Of a DNA stretch of 64,000 nucleotides, positions 23,081-36,000 are shown piece by piece. The stretch is from assembly GCF_036711975.1 (NCBI RefSeq), contig NC_091976.1, forward strand, positions 29,264,001 through 29,328,000, written 5' to 3'. The notes beneath the pieces were generated by a model that saw only the letters and a list, made by a program, of their open reading frames with translations, was not told where the DNA came from and searched no databases. Numbering within the stretch: position 1 is the first letter of the stretch; each line of letters opens with the position of its first letter. The DNA comes from Onthophagus taurus. Taxonomy: Eukaryota > Arthropoda > Insecta > Coleoptera > Scarabaeidae. A program made the position numbers and the translations under genes.

Positions 23081-24835
23081 AAAAATATTTTCCACAAGAA
23101 ACTTTCGAATAACATTTTATTTTATAAATAATAATCTTTTTAACACGATGTAAAGTAATACGTTCCAACTCACGAAACAAACACAATCCCTTTGTGTCTT
23201 TGTGTTTTCGTTGTAATTTAAGTAACGATATCACGAGGAACCTGATACACCCTAGAACTAATTCAGATTGTTTTGAAGTAAAGTGACGGACTGAGAGGAA
23301 ATACCACTTTACTGGAAACCAGGATGTCACTCTAGCGTTTTTGCTAAGAAGAAGGAGCTCAAAGGCAACGAGCGGCTTAAATTATAAGCCGGACAAATCC
23401 GATTATATCGTTACATAAACCCATCCCGCGATATACAGGGCGTGTATCTAGCACCGCGGGATTTGCAAGCTGAAGCGGGAGATTAGAGGCGTTTTGTTTG
23501 AACGGGCTAATTACTGGACTCGCTTAATGCCCCTCCGTACATATTGCCCGTCCCTTTGAATAAATCGAGACACAAAACCCGACCCGCAATACAAATTCTC
23601 GACGGCAATAAGATGCAACATCAGCCGTGGGACGTGCACATTGTCGACTTGAAATTTAATAACAACGCGAATCCCAAGCGCAATAACGCGCCAAGCGAAG
23701 AAATAGAATACTTTGCGCTCGGCGTAGGAATCTTAAGCATCTAAAATTGTATACGAAAACGTTTCCTCCAATAATCTTGTTACTAGACAAGCAACAATTG
23801 GAACTATGAAAATTAATCACCAATAAATTTTCATTGTGGAGCGCACCGTGGGGTTTTCTTACAAGAAGGAATAAGAACAGTTGTAACGAGCGCAAACACG
23901 TACAAACATCGACCGAGTTTATTAAGTTTTAATTCGGAGAGGCGGTGGCTTTGCGGTTGGGGTGGCAGATTATACCTTTGAATCATTAAAAAGCCGGTGG
24001 GTTCTGCCCCCGGATTTGTGGGGGCGGAAAAACTCAGTTATTGATTAGTACCGAAGTACCAGAACTAACGGCTTATTGAACCGGAAAGATAAAGACCCCT
24101 GACAATGATTAACTCTAAATTGACACGACAAAAAATGGTTCAACTAAACTTGAGTCATCCGAGATGTATCTTTACTTATTTATAAATATACTTAATTCCA
24201 ATTTAAATTAAAATTAAGTAATGACTAATTAACCTTCTGAATCCTTAAAAGTTCCTTTCTGTTCGGGAACCTAACGAGTACTAATTTATTAAAACACTTA
24301 TTAAACGATAAATCTTTGTGGTGCCAAGAATAAGGTAGAGAGCAAAAGAAACGCCTGGTAGGAGTCAGACGAATCCTGGTTTAATATAAATTTCACCCTC
24401 GCTCCGGTCCTCAAAAATAATTGTCCCTCTCGACTTATTAAATTCATTTACTCACGTAAACGTAAAGTCGTTGACGGAATCATAAACCTGGGAAAGGCGT
24501 ACGTTCTCGCTCTCTTTTGGCTAATTTGCAATTAGAATTCTCCTACAATTCCCCCCGTTAAGATTAATCTAACACATTCACTACTCATTTTTTTATTCCG
24601 CTTTTCTAATCCATCTGTAACTGGTTCGATAAAACATTAAACCTTCAATAGCAGCACATATCTATGGTGTTACATTTACATCTGTTGTTTTGTATTTAAG
24701 TATGATAATTTGCTTTACTCTATGCTCTTTTGCTTCTGTACATTCAATTTTGTTTCTACTAGTGGTGATATTAAAAATCTATTACTTAGTACTCCCCAAC
24801 TCAGGAATTAGTATCTCTTTTAGGTGTTGGACACT
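23081..24835. other. No supported gene; CpG-rich segment 23330-24080
   Basis: Single-copy sequence between satellites B and C. The left half has more CG and GC (for example near 23440-23530 and 23930-24010). Open frames on each strand (up to 85 codons) lack motifs. Confidence 0.45.
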
Positions 24836-24839
24836 GCAG

Positions 24840-27800
24840 ATCATAAGATAATTAGATAATTTTCAAAATTCGCTATAAAATTAATTTTTTGAAGGATCCT
24901 TGTGGAAATATCACCAATTATTAATTTAAGTATCCTCTTTTTAATGCAACAAGCCGTTTTAAAAAATCGCTTTTAGTTTTTGAGAAATACATTTTTGAAA
25001 TCGACTATTTTTTCGAATTTTACAATTTTCGCCGATTAAGTTTAAAAATTTGTAAAAAATCCACTTCTTGGAATATGAATATGAAAAATTCCCAAAGTGT
25101 TAATAAAAGTGTCCTCTTTTCAACGAACCAACACGTTTTAAAAAATAACCTTTAATTTTTGAGAAATCAATATTTGAAGTTTTGATAAAATTTTCGATGT
25201 TGCAATTTTCATCGATAATTTTTAAAATTCGCTATAAAATTAATTTCTTGAAAGATTTTTGTGGAAATATCACCAATTATTAATTAAAGTATCCTCTTTT
25301 TAATGCAACAAGCCGTTTTAAAAAATCGCTTTTAGTTTTTGAGAAATACATTTTTGAAATGATCGACTATTTTTTCGAATTTTGCAATTATCGCCGATTA
25401 AGTTTTAAAAATTTGTAAAAAATCCACTTCTTGGAATATGAATATGAAAAATTCCCAAAGTGTTAATAAAAGTGTCCTCTTTCCAATGAACCAACCCATT
25501 TTGAAAAATAGCCTTTAATTTTTGAGAAATCAATATTTGAAGTTTTGATAAAATTTTCGATGTTGCAATTTTCATCGATAATTTTCAAAATTCGCTATAA
25601 AATTAATTTTTTGAAGGATCCTTGTGGAAATATCACCAATTATTAATTAAAGTATCCTCTTTTTAATGCAACAAGCCGTTTTAAAAAATCGCTTTTAGTT
25701 TTTGAGAAATACATTTTTGAAATGATCGACTATTTTTTCGAATTTTGCAATTTTCGCCGATTAAGTTTTAAAAATGTGTATAAAATCCACTTCTTGGAAT
25801 ATGAATATGAAAAATTCCCAAAGTGTTAATAAAAGTGTCCTCTTTCCAATGAACCAAGCCGTTTTGAAAAATAACCTTTAATTTTTGAGAAATCAATATT
25901 TGAAGTTTTGATAAAATTTTCGATGTTGCAATTTTCATCGATAATTTTCAAAATTCGCTATAAAATTGATTTCTTGAAGGATCCTTGTAGAAATATCACC
26001 AATTATTAATTAAAGTATCCTCTTTTCAATGCAACAAGCCGTTTTAAAAAATCCCTTTTAGTTTTTGAGAAATACATTTTTGAAATGATCGACTATTTTT
26101 TCGAATTTTGCAATTTTCGCCGATTAAGTTTTAAAAATGTGTATAAAATCCACTTCTTGGAATATGAATATGAAAAATTCCCAAAGTGTTAATAAAAGTG
26201 TCCTCTTTCCAATGAACCAACCCGTTTTGAAAAATAACCTTTAATTTTTGAGAAATCAATATTTGAAGTTTTGATAAAATTTTCGATGTTGCAATTTTCA
26301 TCGATAATTTTCAAAATTCGCTATAAAATTGATTTCTTGAAGGATCCTTGTAGAAATATCACCAATTATTAATTAAAGTATCCTCTTTTCAATGCAACAA
26401 GCCGTTTTAAAAAATCCCTTTTAGTTTTTGAGAAATACATTTTTGAAATGATCGACTATTTTTTCGAATTTTGCAATTTTCGCCGATTAAGTTTTAAAAA
26501 TGTGTATAAAATCCACTTCTTGGAATATGAATATGAAAAATTCCCAAAGTGTTAATAAAAGTGTCCTCTTTCCAATGAACCAACCCGTTTTGAAAAATAA
26601 CCTTTAATTTTTGAGAAATCAATATTTGAAGTTTTGATAAAATTTTCGATGTTGCAATTTTCATCGATAATTTTCAAAATTCGCTATAAAATTGATTTCT
26701 TGAAGGATCCTTGTAGAAATATCACCAATTATTAATTAAAGTATCCTCTTTTCAATGCAACAAGCCGTTTTAAAAAATCCCTTTTAGTTTTTGAGAAATA
26801 CATTTTTGAAATGATCGACTATTTTTTCGAATTTTGCAATTTTCGCCGATTAAGTTTTAAAAATTTGTAAAAAATCCACTTCTTGGAATATGAATGTGAA
26901 AAATTCCCAAAGTGTTAATGAAAGTGTCCTCTTTCCAATGAACCAACCCGTTTTGAGAAATAACCTTTAATTTTTGAGATATCAGTATTTGACGTTTTGA
27001 TAAAATTTTCGATGTTGCAATTTTCATCGATAATTTTTAAAATTCGCTATAAAATTAATTTTGTGAAGGATCCTTGTGGAAATATCACCAATTATTAATG
27101 AAAGTATCCTCTTTTTAATGCAACAAGCCGTTTTAAAAAATCGCTTTTAGTTTTTGAGAAATACATTTTTGAAATGATCGACTATTTTTTCGAATTTTGC
27201 AATTTTCGCCGATTAAATTTCAAAAATTTGTAAAAAATCCACTTCTTGGAATATGAATATGAAAAATTCCCAAAGTGTTAATAAAAGTGTCCTCTTTCCA
27301 ATGAACCAACACGTTTTGAAAAATAACCATTAATTTTTGAGAAATCAGTATTTGAAGTTTTGATAAAATTTTCGATGTTGCAATGGTCATCGATAATTTT
27401 CAAAATTGGCTATAAAATTAATTTCTTAAAGGATCCTTGTGGAAATATCACCAAATATTAATTAAAGTATCCTCTTTTTAATGCAACAAGCTGTTTTAAA
27501 AAATCGCTTTTAGTTTTTGAGAAATACATTTTTGAAATGATCGACTATTTTTTCGAATTTTGCAATTTTCGCCGATTAAATTTAAAAAATTCGTATAAAA
27601 TCCACTTCTTGGAATATGAGTATGAAAATTTCCCAAAGTGTTAATAAGAGTGTCCTCTTTTCAACGAACCAACACGTTTTGAAAAATAACTTTTAGTTTT
27701 TGAGAAATCAATATTTGAAGTTTGATAAAATTTTCGATGTTGCAATTTTCATCGATAATTTTTAAAATTCGCTATAAAATTAATTTATTGCAGGATCCTT

Positions 27801-28770
27801 GTGGAAATATCACCTATTATTAATTAAAGCATCCTCTTTTTAATGCAACAAGCCGTTTTAAAAAATCGCTTTTAGTTTTTGAGAAATACATTTTTGAAAT
27901 GATCGACTATTTTTTCGAATTTTGCAATTTTCGCCGATTAAGTTTTAATAATTTGTATAAAATCTACTTCTTGGAATATGAATATGAAAAATTCCCAAAG
28001 TGTTAATAAAAGTGTCCTCTTTTCAACGAACTAACACGTTTTGAAAAATAACTTTTAGTTTTTGAGAAATCAATATTTGACGTTTTGATAAAATTTTCGA
28101 TGTTACAATTTTCATCGATAATTTTCAAAATTCGCTATAAAATTAATTTCTTGAAAGATTCATATAGAAATATCATCAATTATTTATTAAAGTATCCTCT
28201 TTTTAATGCAACAAGCCGTTTTAAAAAATTCCTTTTAGTTTTTGAGAAATACATTTTTGAAATGATCGACTATTTTTTCGAATTTTGCAATTTTCGCCGA
28301 TTAAGTTTTAAAAATTTGTATAAAATCCACTTCTTGGGATATGAATATGAAAAATTCCCAAAGTGTTAATAAAAGTGTCCTCTTTCCAATGAACCAGCCC
28401 GTTTTGAAAAATAACCTTTAATTTTTGAGATATCAGTATTTGACGTTTTGATAAAATTTTCGATGTTGCAATTTTCAAAATTCGCTATAAAATTAATTTC
28501 TTGAAGGATCCTTGTGGAAATATCACTAATTATTAATTAAAGTATCCTCTTTTTAATGCAACAAACCGTTTTAGAAAATTACTTTCAGTTCTGGAGAAAA
28601 AAATTTTTGAAATAATGGACAATTTTTTCGAATTTTACAATTATCGCCGATGAAGTTTTAAAAATTTGTACAATATCCATTTCTTCGAATATGAGTTTGA
28701 AAATGTCCTAAAGTGTTAATAAAAGTGTCCTCTTTTCAACGAACTAACACGTTTTGAAAAATTAGTTGTT
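24840..28770 (+). repeat. Satellite C array 1: about 361-bp dimeric monomers
   Basis: About 11 tandem units of 360 to 363 bp. Each unit is two diverged halves of about 180 bp: one with AAAGTATCCTCTTTTTAATG..CAACAAGCCGTTTTAAAAAA, the other with AAAAGTGTCCTCTTTCCAAT..GAACCAACCCGTTTTGAAAA. Three neighbouring units (about 25921-27000) are almost identical with a 363-bp step, showing recent homogenisation, while the edge units are more diverged. The right edge joins a unique flank (28750-28950) that recurs beside array 3. The 94-codon frame at 28085 is a repeat by-product. Confidence 0.96.
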
Positions 28771-29234
28771 TTGAGTTGTTTCGTTAGTTAAATCAGCATC
28801 AAAAAATTTGATTATGTATCATGGATTAATTTCATTTTTTTTCAAATATCCAATAATGTGACAATGTAGGGTATCACTTCAGAAATGTACCAGAAATTAT
28901 AACCATAATGGCCAGATATCTGGCTTTTCGCAGAATCACTATCCGTTCCATCACTAATAACGACACTTGGAGTCTCCAAGACTAATACGCTTGTTCTGGT
29001 TGCTACCCAGAAACTAAAAAGGACTTATTTGATTGGATGTCGTCTCCTGGAACGTCAACTTCATGATTGTAGTGCTCCAGATACAAAAATGTCTAAAATC
29101 TAATGAAAATGAAGCCGTTATTCAGCAATTCCTAAGAAGAGTTCCGTCATTCACTTAAAAAACATAAGATTAAAATAATCAACTCATCTATATCAAACTA
29201 TCATAAGATAATTGTCAAAAAAAGTGTCATAATC
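28771..29234. other. Satellite flank and protease upstream region
   Basis: 28771-28950 is homologous, inverted, to 62640-62790, the flank of satellite C array 3 (shared TTAGTTAAATCA, ATCACTTCAGAAATG and GATATCTGGCTTTTCGC type blocks). The rest is the 5' region of the protease. No clear TATA box or initiator was found. Confidence 0.6.
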
Positions 29235-30284
29235 ATGTTTTGTCATTTTATGTTACTATTATTAATCGCATGTACTATTTCGATTCAATCCACAAACATA
29301 ACAGATAATTCCGATGATAATGACGAAGAAGAAGAAGAGGAAAATTCGATTCTTTCAAGCACCATATTAACCCTATCTGAACGAGTTGTTAGTGGTTCTA
29401 ATTGCACAATAGATGAGTATTCTCATTTGGCATCGATATCATTTCAAAAAGATAATGTTCAATACTGCGGTGGATCTTTAATTGATCACCATTGGGTTTT
29501 AACTGCTGGGCATTGTTGCGAAGAGATGAAACCTAAATTTTTACACCTTTTTATGGTACATTTCGGGCAAAGTACTTGGTTGGAAGATGTCGAGCAATCT
29601 AGCCCGATCGATATGGTTTATAACCATCCTAATTATAACCCAGAAGATCTCGAGAACGACATTTGTTTGTTAAAATTGAAACATCCTATTAAAACGGGCA
29701 GAAAGGTATCGATATCTATGCCGGTAGGAACGAATGTGTTCGAGGATATGTTGGCAAAGAAAAAATGCTCGAGATCAACGATTGTGGGTTTTGGTCATCA
29801 ACGAGTTCGCAAAGCTAAACGCAAAGTTGATCCGACGAAAGAAGCGGGGTGGAATGAACATTGTCAATGTGGAATTGTTCAACTTATTGATCGCGATGAA
29901 TGCACAACATTGTTACAATCGACTAAAGTGCATATGTTGACGGTTTGTGCTCGAGATGCTTCTGGAAAAACACCAATTGCGACGGATGCTTGTCAAGGAG
30001 ACTCGGGGGGGCCTCTTTTTTGTAATGGATATCAAATTGGAGTTGTATCAACGGGGGTTGGTTGTGGAATGCCCGATACACCAGGTGTGTATACAAGGGT
30101 TGATGCTTACACTGAATTCTTAAGAAAAACAATGGGAATACGACCACGTCATGGACTTGATAATAACGACATCATTCAACAAGCTTCTGGTTTATCAGCT
30201 TCGATAATAATTGCACCAAGATCATCAGCCGTTAAAATTTCTTTCATCGTACCTTTAATTTTCCTTATAATATTTATGTATTAA
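29235..30284 (+). CDS. Secreted trypsin-like S1 serine protease, single exon
   Basis: 349 aa. It has an N-terminal signal peptide (about residues 1-20), then a short pro-segment with a run of acidic residues (about 27-36). The probable activation site is R50 followed by VVSG at 51-54. The chymotrypsin-fold domain has the complete triad: H93 (LTAGHCC), D142 (ENDICLLKL) and S257 (CQGDSGGP). D251, six residues before the serine, predicts cleavage after Lys/Arg. A basic insertion lies around 188-202. After the domain a tail of about 50 residues ends in a hydrophobic stretch (335-349), which could be a membrane anchor or a GPI-attachment signal. There is no clip or other accessory domain. The frame has no introns, and an AATAAA follows 17 bp after the stop. 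Likely an extracellular or surface digestive-type, immune or reproductive protease; the substrate is unknown. It sits between oppositely oriented satellite C arrays. Confidence 0.93.
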   Translation: MFCHFMLLLLIACTISIQSTNITDNSDDNDEEEEEENSILSSTILTLSERVVSGSNCTIDEYSHLASISFQKDNVQYCGGSLIDHHWVLTAGHCCEEMKPKFLHLFMVHFGQSTWLEDVEQSSPIDMVYNHPNYNPEDLENDICLLKLKHPIKTGRKVSISMPVGTNVFEDMLAKKKCSRSTIVGFGHQRVRKAKRKVDPTKEAGWNEHCQCGIVQLIDRDECTTLLQSTKVHMLTVCARDASGKTPIATDACQGDSGGPLFCNGYQIGVVSTGVGCGMPDTPGVYTRVDAYTEFLRKTMGIRPRHGLDNNDIIQQASGLSASIIIAPRSSAVKISFIVPLIFLIIFMY

Positions 30285-30300
30285 AATGAATATAATTTTT

Positions 30301-30306
30301 AATAAA
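30301..30306 (+). terminator. Polyadenylation signal of the protease gene
   Basis: AATAAA shortly after the stop codon of the protease, within an AT-rich 3' region. Confidence 0.7.
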
Positions 30307-30309
30307 GCA

Positions 30310-32090
30310 AAAACATTCCAAATGTTAAAAGCTCCATTACAGTAAAACCATAGTAATATTCAACTAGTCTAATGGTCCTACAAAGAAGCCATTATTTAAA
30401 ACTACCTTCGCTGCATCGAGCCCAGAACCTAAATATTTAAGGTAGGAAACCGTCACAGTACTTCATGCACTCTCGGAAGTTTCCCCAAGAAATTTCAAGG
30501 CTCTTAAGTAGGTAATTATCTCAGGATTTATTATAATTGCGAGCGGTAATATGTAAGTACGTAATAAGAACGAATTACTGAACGTGTAAAGGTCGCCTTT
30601 GGAAACTTTAGACTTGAAAGATATAAATGATTCAAAAATAACTTTTTATGTGTATATAAAAAAGAAATTGATATATTTCAAAGATTGAATAAGTAAAATT
30701 GAAAAGTTCAAACAAATGTGACCAAAAGACTGAAACCAACTCATTAAATATTTATGACGTTTAGAGAGCGCTTTGAATTCACTTTAACTTTTGTAAATAT
30801 TTAAAGCGGTTCGGCAACTTTACAAGGACCCTTCGACCGAAAAGCTGCCTTTATAAGAGGCCTTCTTCTGTACTTAACGTCGAAGTTAGGTACAGAATAG
30901 GTGGTTACGTATACCATCCAAAAATATGTGAAAGAGGTCATTTTAGACCCCGAGAATATAAAATATATTCGCCCACCACTAAACGAAAAGCCATGAAAAA
31001 AGGGACGCAGCTTGTAAATGTAATATTTTGCTTGTCAAATCTTGAAAAAGGAATTCATTTATCATTGAACTCAATTGCGGAAAAAAAGGAAAGGCTACGC
31101 CTGTCGATTTCTGATTAAAGATGCAATAAATGGCTGGGTTGGCGTGAAAGAGCAACCTTAATAGGCTCTTAACAACCAGAAGAAGAGAGAACTGGATAGC
31201 TGATTGGGTAATTATCCAAATTGCGGTTTCGAAGTAGAACAAGGGTAAAAGGAAGGTTCTCCAACTTGCGGGGGCCATAAATGGAAGATATCGGCACTTT
31301 GGAATTCTGCATAATCTCACTGTCGAATAGATTCATAGCGGAAATAGGAGCACAACGTGCGCTCAACAAATCGACAATGGGCAATAGATTACGCATTGTG
31401 ATCGGCCGTTTAGGAACAAGGGAAACCCACCATTCTACTCCATCAAAATTTACATTCACCCCGAGTATTACAGTACTATTTCATATTAATACCAATATAT
31501 CGTCAAGCTCGCTTTGTATTAGATTTTAATTCGCGTATTGGTAAAATAATTCAAGCGAAGTTTCAGGTAGTCATGTTGGAAATTACAAACCATAACATGG
31601 AATGGTGTGGTGATGGTAATAATAGGAAATTACAAGCGTGGTACACCTTGTAATATCCGGAGGGGTTCATCCAAAGATAGGAGGGTTGCGAAAAGTCAAC
31701 GCCCTCGACAAATTACTTTCAATTAACGTCTGAAATGAAATGCAAAAGTCAAAACGAAATCAAAAATTATTTCTTCCATTCGAGATTAAGTACGTATTCC
31801 GAGAAAACAATATTAGTTTAGGATGACCTATTAAACCAGTCATGCTTATTTAATAGAAATTATGACGGTTTTGGGAGGAAATTTAATTGATCAATATTGG
31901 ACGATCACAACTCGTTCTTGCATGAATTCTGATTATCAATGTTCGTAGACCAATTATTAATGCAATTATTATCTGTATTGAAACACCCTTATTGCTCAAT
32001 GGTGATTTGTTTGTTTCTAGTTAGATGATCAAGTTATGTGAATGTAAATCATTTGAAAATTGCATTTAAAAACAAATTTAAAAACAACAC
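30310..32090. other. No supported gene
   Basis: Single-copy, AT-rich sequence. Overlapping frames on both strands at 30979-31529 (up to 113 codons) have no recognisable domain. Confidence 0.45.
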
Positions 32091-32094
32091 CAGA

Positions 32095-34355
32095 AAAAAG
32101 TTTTGCGAACATTGCAAAATTCGAAAAAATGGTCGATCATTTCAAAAATTTATTTCTCAAGAACTGAAAGTGATTTTTCAAAACGGCTGGTTGCATTAAA
32201 AAGAGGATACTTTAATTAATAATTGGTGATATTTCTACAAAGATCCTTCAAGAAATTAATTTTATAGCGAAATTTGAAAATTATCGATGAAAATTGCAAT
32301 ATTGAAAATTTTATCAAAACTGCAAATATTGTTTTCTCAAAAACTAAAAGTTATTTTTCAAAACGTGTTGGTTCATTGGAAAGAGGACACTCTTATTAAC
32401 ACATTGGGAATTTTTCATATTCATATTCGAAGAACTGGATTTTATACGAATTTTTAAAACTTAATCGGGGAAAATTGCAAAATTCGAAAAAATTTTCGAT
32501 CATTTCAAAAATTTATTTCTCAAGAACTGAAAGTGATTTTTCAAAACGGCTTTTTGCATTAAAAAGAGGATACTTTAATTAATAATTGGTGATATTTCCA
32601 CAAGGCTCCTTCAAGAAATTAATTTTATAGCAAATTTTGAAAATTATCGATGAAATTGAAAATTTTATCAAAACTTCAAATATTGTTTTCTCAAAAACTA
32701 AAAGTTATTTTTCAAAACGTGTTGGTTCGTTGAAAAGAGGACACTCTGATTAACATTTTGGGAATTTTTCATACTCATATTCCAAGAACTGGATTTTATA
32801 CGAATTTTTAAAACTTAATCGGCGAAAATTGCAAAATTCGAAAAAATTTTCGATCATTTCAAAAATTTATTTCTCAAGGACTGAAAGTGATTTTTCAAAA
32901 CGGCTTTTTGCATTAAAAAGAGGATACTTTAATTAATAATTGGTGATATTTTCACAAGGCTCCTTCAAGAAATTAATTTTATAACGAATTTTGAAAATTA
33001 TCGATGAAATTGGAAATTTTATCAAAACTTCAAATATTGTTTCCTCAAAAACTAAAAGTTATTTTTCAAAACGTGTAGGTTCGTTGGAAAGAGGACACTC
33101 TTATTAACACTTTGGGAAATTTTCATACTCATATTCCAAGAACTGGATTTTATATGAATTTTTAAAACTTAATCGGCGAAAATTGCAAAATCGAAAAAAT
33201 TTTCGATCATTTCAAAAATTTATTTCTCAAGAACTAAAAGTGATTTTTCAAAACGGCTTGTTGCATTAAAAAGAGGATACTTTAATTAATAATTGGTGAT
33301 ATTTCCACAAAGATCCTTCAAGAAATTAATTTTATAGCGAATTTTGAAAATTATCGATGAAATCGAAAATTTTATCAAAACTTCAAATATTGTTTTCTCA
33401 AAAACTAAAAGTTATTTTTCAAAACGTGTTGGTTCATTAGAAAAAGGACACTCTTATTAACACTTTGGGAAATTTTCATACTCATATTTCAAGAAATGGA
33501 TTTTATACGAATTTTTAAAACTTAATCGGCGAAAATTGAAAAATTCTAAAAAATTTTGGATTATTTCAAAAATTTATTTCTCAAAAACTAAAAGCGATTT
33601 TTCAAAACGGCTTGTTGCATTAAAAAGAGGATACTTTAATTAATAATTGGTGATATTTTCAAAAGGCTCCTTCAAGAAATTAATTTTATAACGAATTTTG
33701 AAAATTATCGATGAAATCGGAAATTTTATCAAAACTTCAAATATTGTTTCCTCAAAAACTAAAAGTTATTTTTCAAAACGTGTAGGTTCGTTGGAAAGAG
33801 GACACTCTTATTAACACTTTGGGAAATTTTCATACTCATATTCCAAGAACTGGATTTTATATGAATTTTTAAAACTTAATCGGCGAAAATTGCAAAATCG
33901 AAAAAATTTTCGATCATTTCAAAAATTTATTTTTCAAGAACTAAAAGTGATTTTTCAAAACGGCTTGTTGCATTAAAAAGAGGATACTTTAATTAATAAT
34001 TGGTGATATTTCCACAAAGATCCTTCAAGAAATTAATTTTATAGCGAATTTTGAAAATTATCGGTGAAATCGAAAATTTTATCAAAACTTCAAATATTAT
34101 TTTCTCAAAAACTAAAAGTTATTTTTCAAAACGTGTTGGTTCATTGGAAAAAGGACACTGTTATTAACACTTTGGGAAACTTTCATACTCATATTCCAAG
34201 AACTGGATTTTATACGAATTTTTAAAACTTAATCGGCGAAAATTGCAAAATTCGAAAAAATTGTCGATTATTTTAAAAGTTTATTTCTCAAGAACTAAAA
34301 GTGATTTTTCAAAACGGCTTTTTGCATTAAAAAGAGGATACTTTACATAATAAAT
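32095..34355 (-). repeat. Satellite C array 2, inverted
   Basis: About six units of satellite C on the opposite strand to array 1 (GCATTAAAAAGAGGATACTT and TTAATTAATAATTGGTGATA are the reverse complements of the array 1 core). The units are about 350-360 bp and more diverged from one another than the centre of array 1. Neither edge carries the unique flank shared by arrays 1 and 3. Confidence 0.95.
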
Positions 34356-36000
34356 GATGGCCAATTCCAAATCGACAGAAAAGGCGAAACAGTTTTAGGC
34401 TCCTAAAACAGAACTGTCAGGAGCAAAATTAGTACCGATTGACATTGACTGCAATGTCTGCAGTGAATAACATGTTGGTTTGCTGAACGAGTAAGTCTGC
34501 AAACCAGCCTCAAATTCAGAAACAACCTATTAATCAGAAACTGGTGCAGCGTCGAAAACCTCATTCAAGTTTTCAAAAAGGATATCAAAAGGAAGCAATC
34601 ACCACTCCATACATAGAACCCAAGAAGATGAAAACTTGTTAGCTTGGTCATAGCAAGTTAATTGGAAGAAAACTATCGAGTTACTAATAACACTGTCTGA
34701 GCTGATTACTTATACCACAACTGGACAAATTCCAGAATAGCTGAAAACCGTGTTTTGGAATACCAATAATCTAAAGTATGGCGTTCTGAATTTCATGGTA
34801 TATCTGACAGATCATATAACCGATCACGAAAGAGGAGTAGCAATGGTCAAGATTTCAAACAATCGCTGATTCACCAACTTATCTCTAGCCATGATCTAAT
34901 CATGATTTTCGCCAACAGATGAACACTTATCCAAGCCAAAAACTTGATCAGCAAATATCCTAATTGGACTTCAGATCCTTTAGTCCATATAATGAACTAA
35001 AAAATCTTTCAACACATTTTGGCAAAAATTTTATTAGTTACTTTATTATTTAAGTCACAATTTTTAACATTCCAATTTATTGGTTTTAGACTTTACTAGT
35101 GTATCGATTAGGTAGATAAAGAGAAGTTTGTAAACATAAATTAGGTTCGTAATAGATTACGTGTAGTTTCAGGGAATCTCGTTAGCATGTTGGAATGGTG
35201 TAGAACCCACATTAATTAAAATCCATGTAGGGCGCTTCGATTTTTAAAGCCGATTACAAGCGCACGTTGCCGCTGGAGATTATTAGTGCGTCGCTACAGG
35301 TATTGACTGTACTTCTGTCTGTGTTGTACACCTCCAACGTCGGATGGGGAGAGAATTTCATTGTGAAAATCGCTGGTAAAGAGGAAGTGTCAAATAACGT
35401 AATTTTCTCGCATCCAAGCGAATTTTTCTTTCCTACATTTTTCTCCACAAAGACATTAATCCTCCAAATTACTCCCACTTTATCTTTTAAAACACTATCA
35501 TCCGAAATGTAATGGAAATTGCTCTAAGTACTCGAGTAAATAAAGGGGTGTAATGGTTGATTAGGGAAAAAATGTTTAGTTGTGATGGTCCATTTGATTT
35601 GAAATATGTTTCTCGTGCTGCCCAGCGATAAATCACATCAGCAGAAACGCGATTTGCATTTCTGGCAGTACACAAATCGCCGTTCCGCTTCTATGACGAC
35701 CTCTTAGCAACACGTGGCCCGGAATAACGGTATTTAGTCATGCGCTAACAAAAGACAAATCGTGACAAGGTGCCAGGAACCTACAGCAGGACGTTAATGA
35801 AGATTTATTGCTTTCATAAAAATACGGGATATAATCGTAGTAGAATCTTTTCGTTTTAAAACGTTCTTGTCATGTCAACTGACAGCAATTAATAATTGTC
35901 AAAGAAAACTGGGTTTCCTCTTATTTTTTGGTTACCAACCTGGTATTGACAAAACTTACATGGACATGCGTAATACGTTGTTTTATATTTAACTAGTAGT
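34356..36000. other. No supported gene
   Basis: 34356-35000 is single-copy with no repeat identified. 35220-35720 has modest frames on both strands (up to 81 codons) without motifs. The final 100 bp is the upstream region of the FAM47-like gene. Confidence 0.45.

Noticed and set aside
28085..28369. 94-codon frame in satellite C
   Set aside because: Lies entirely in the tandem array, has the composition of AT-rich repeat and is broken in neighbouring units.
29734..30147. Extra frames overlapping the serine protease
   Set aside because: Shadows of the protease in other frames.
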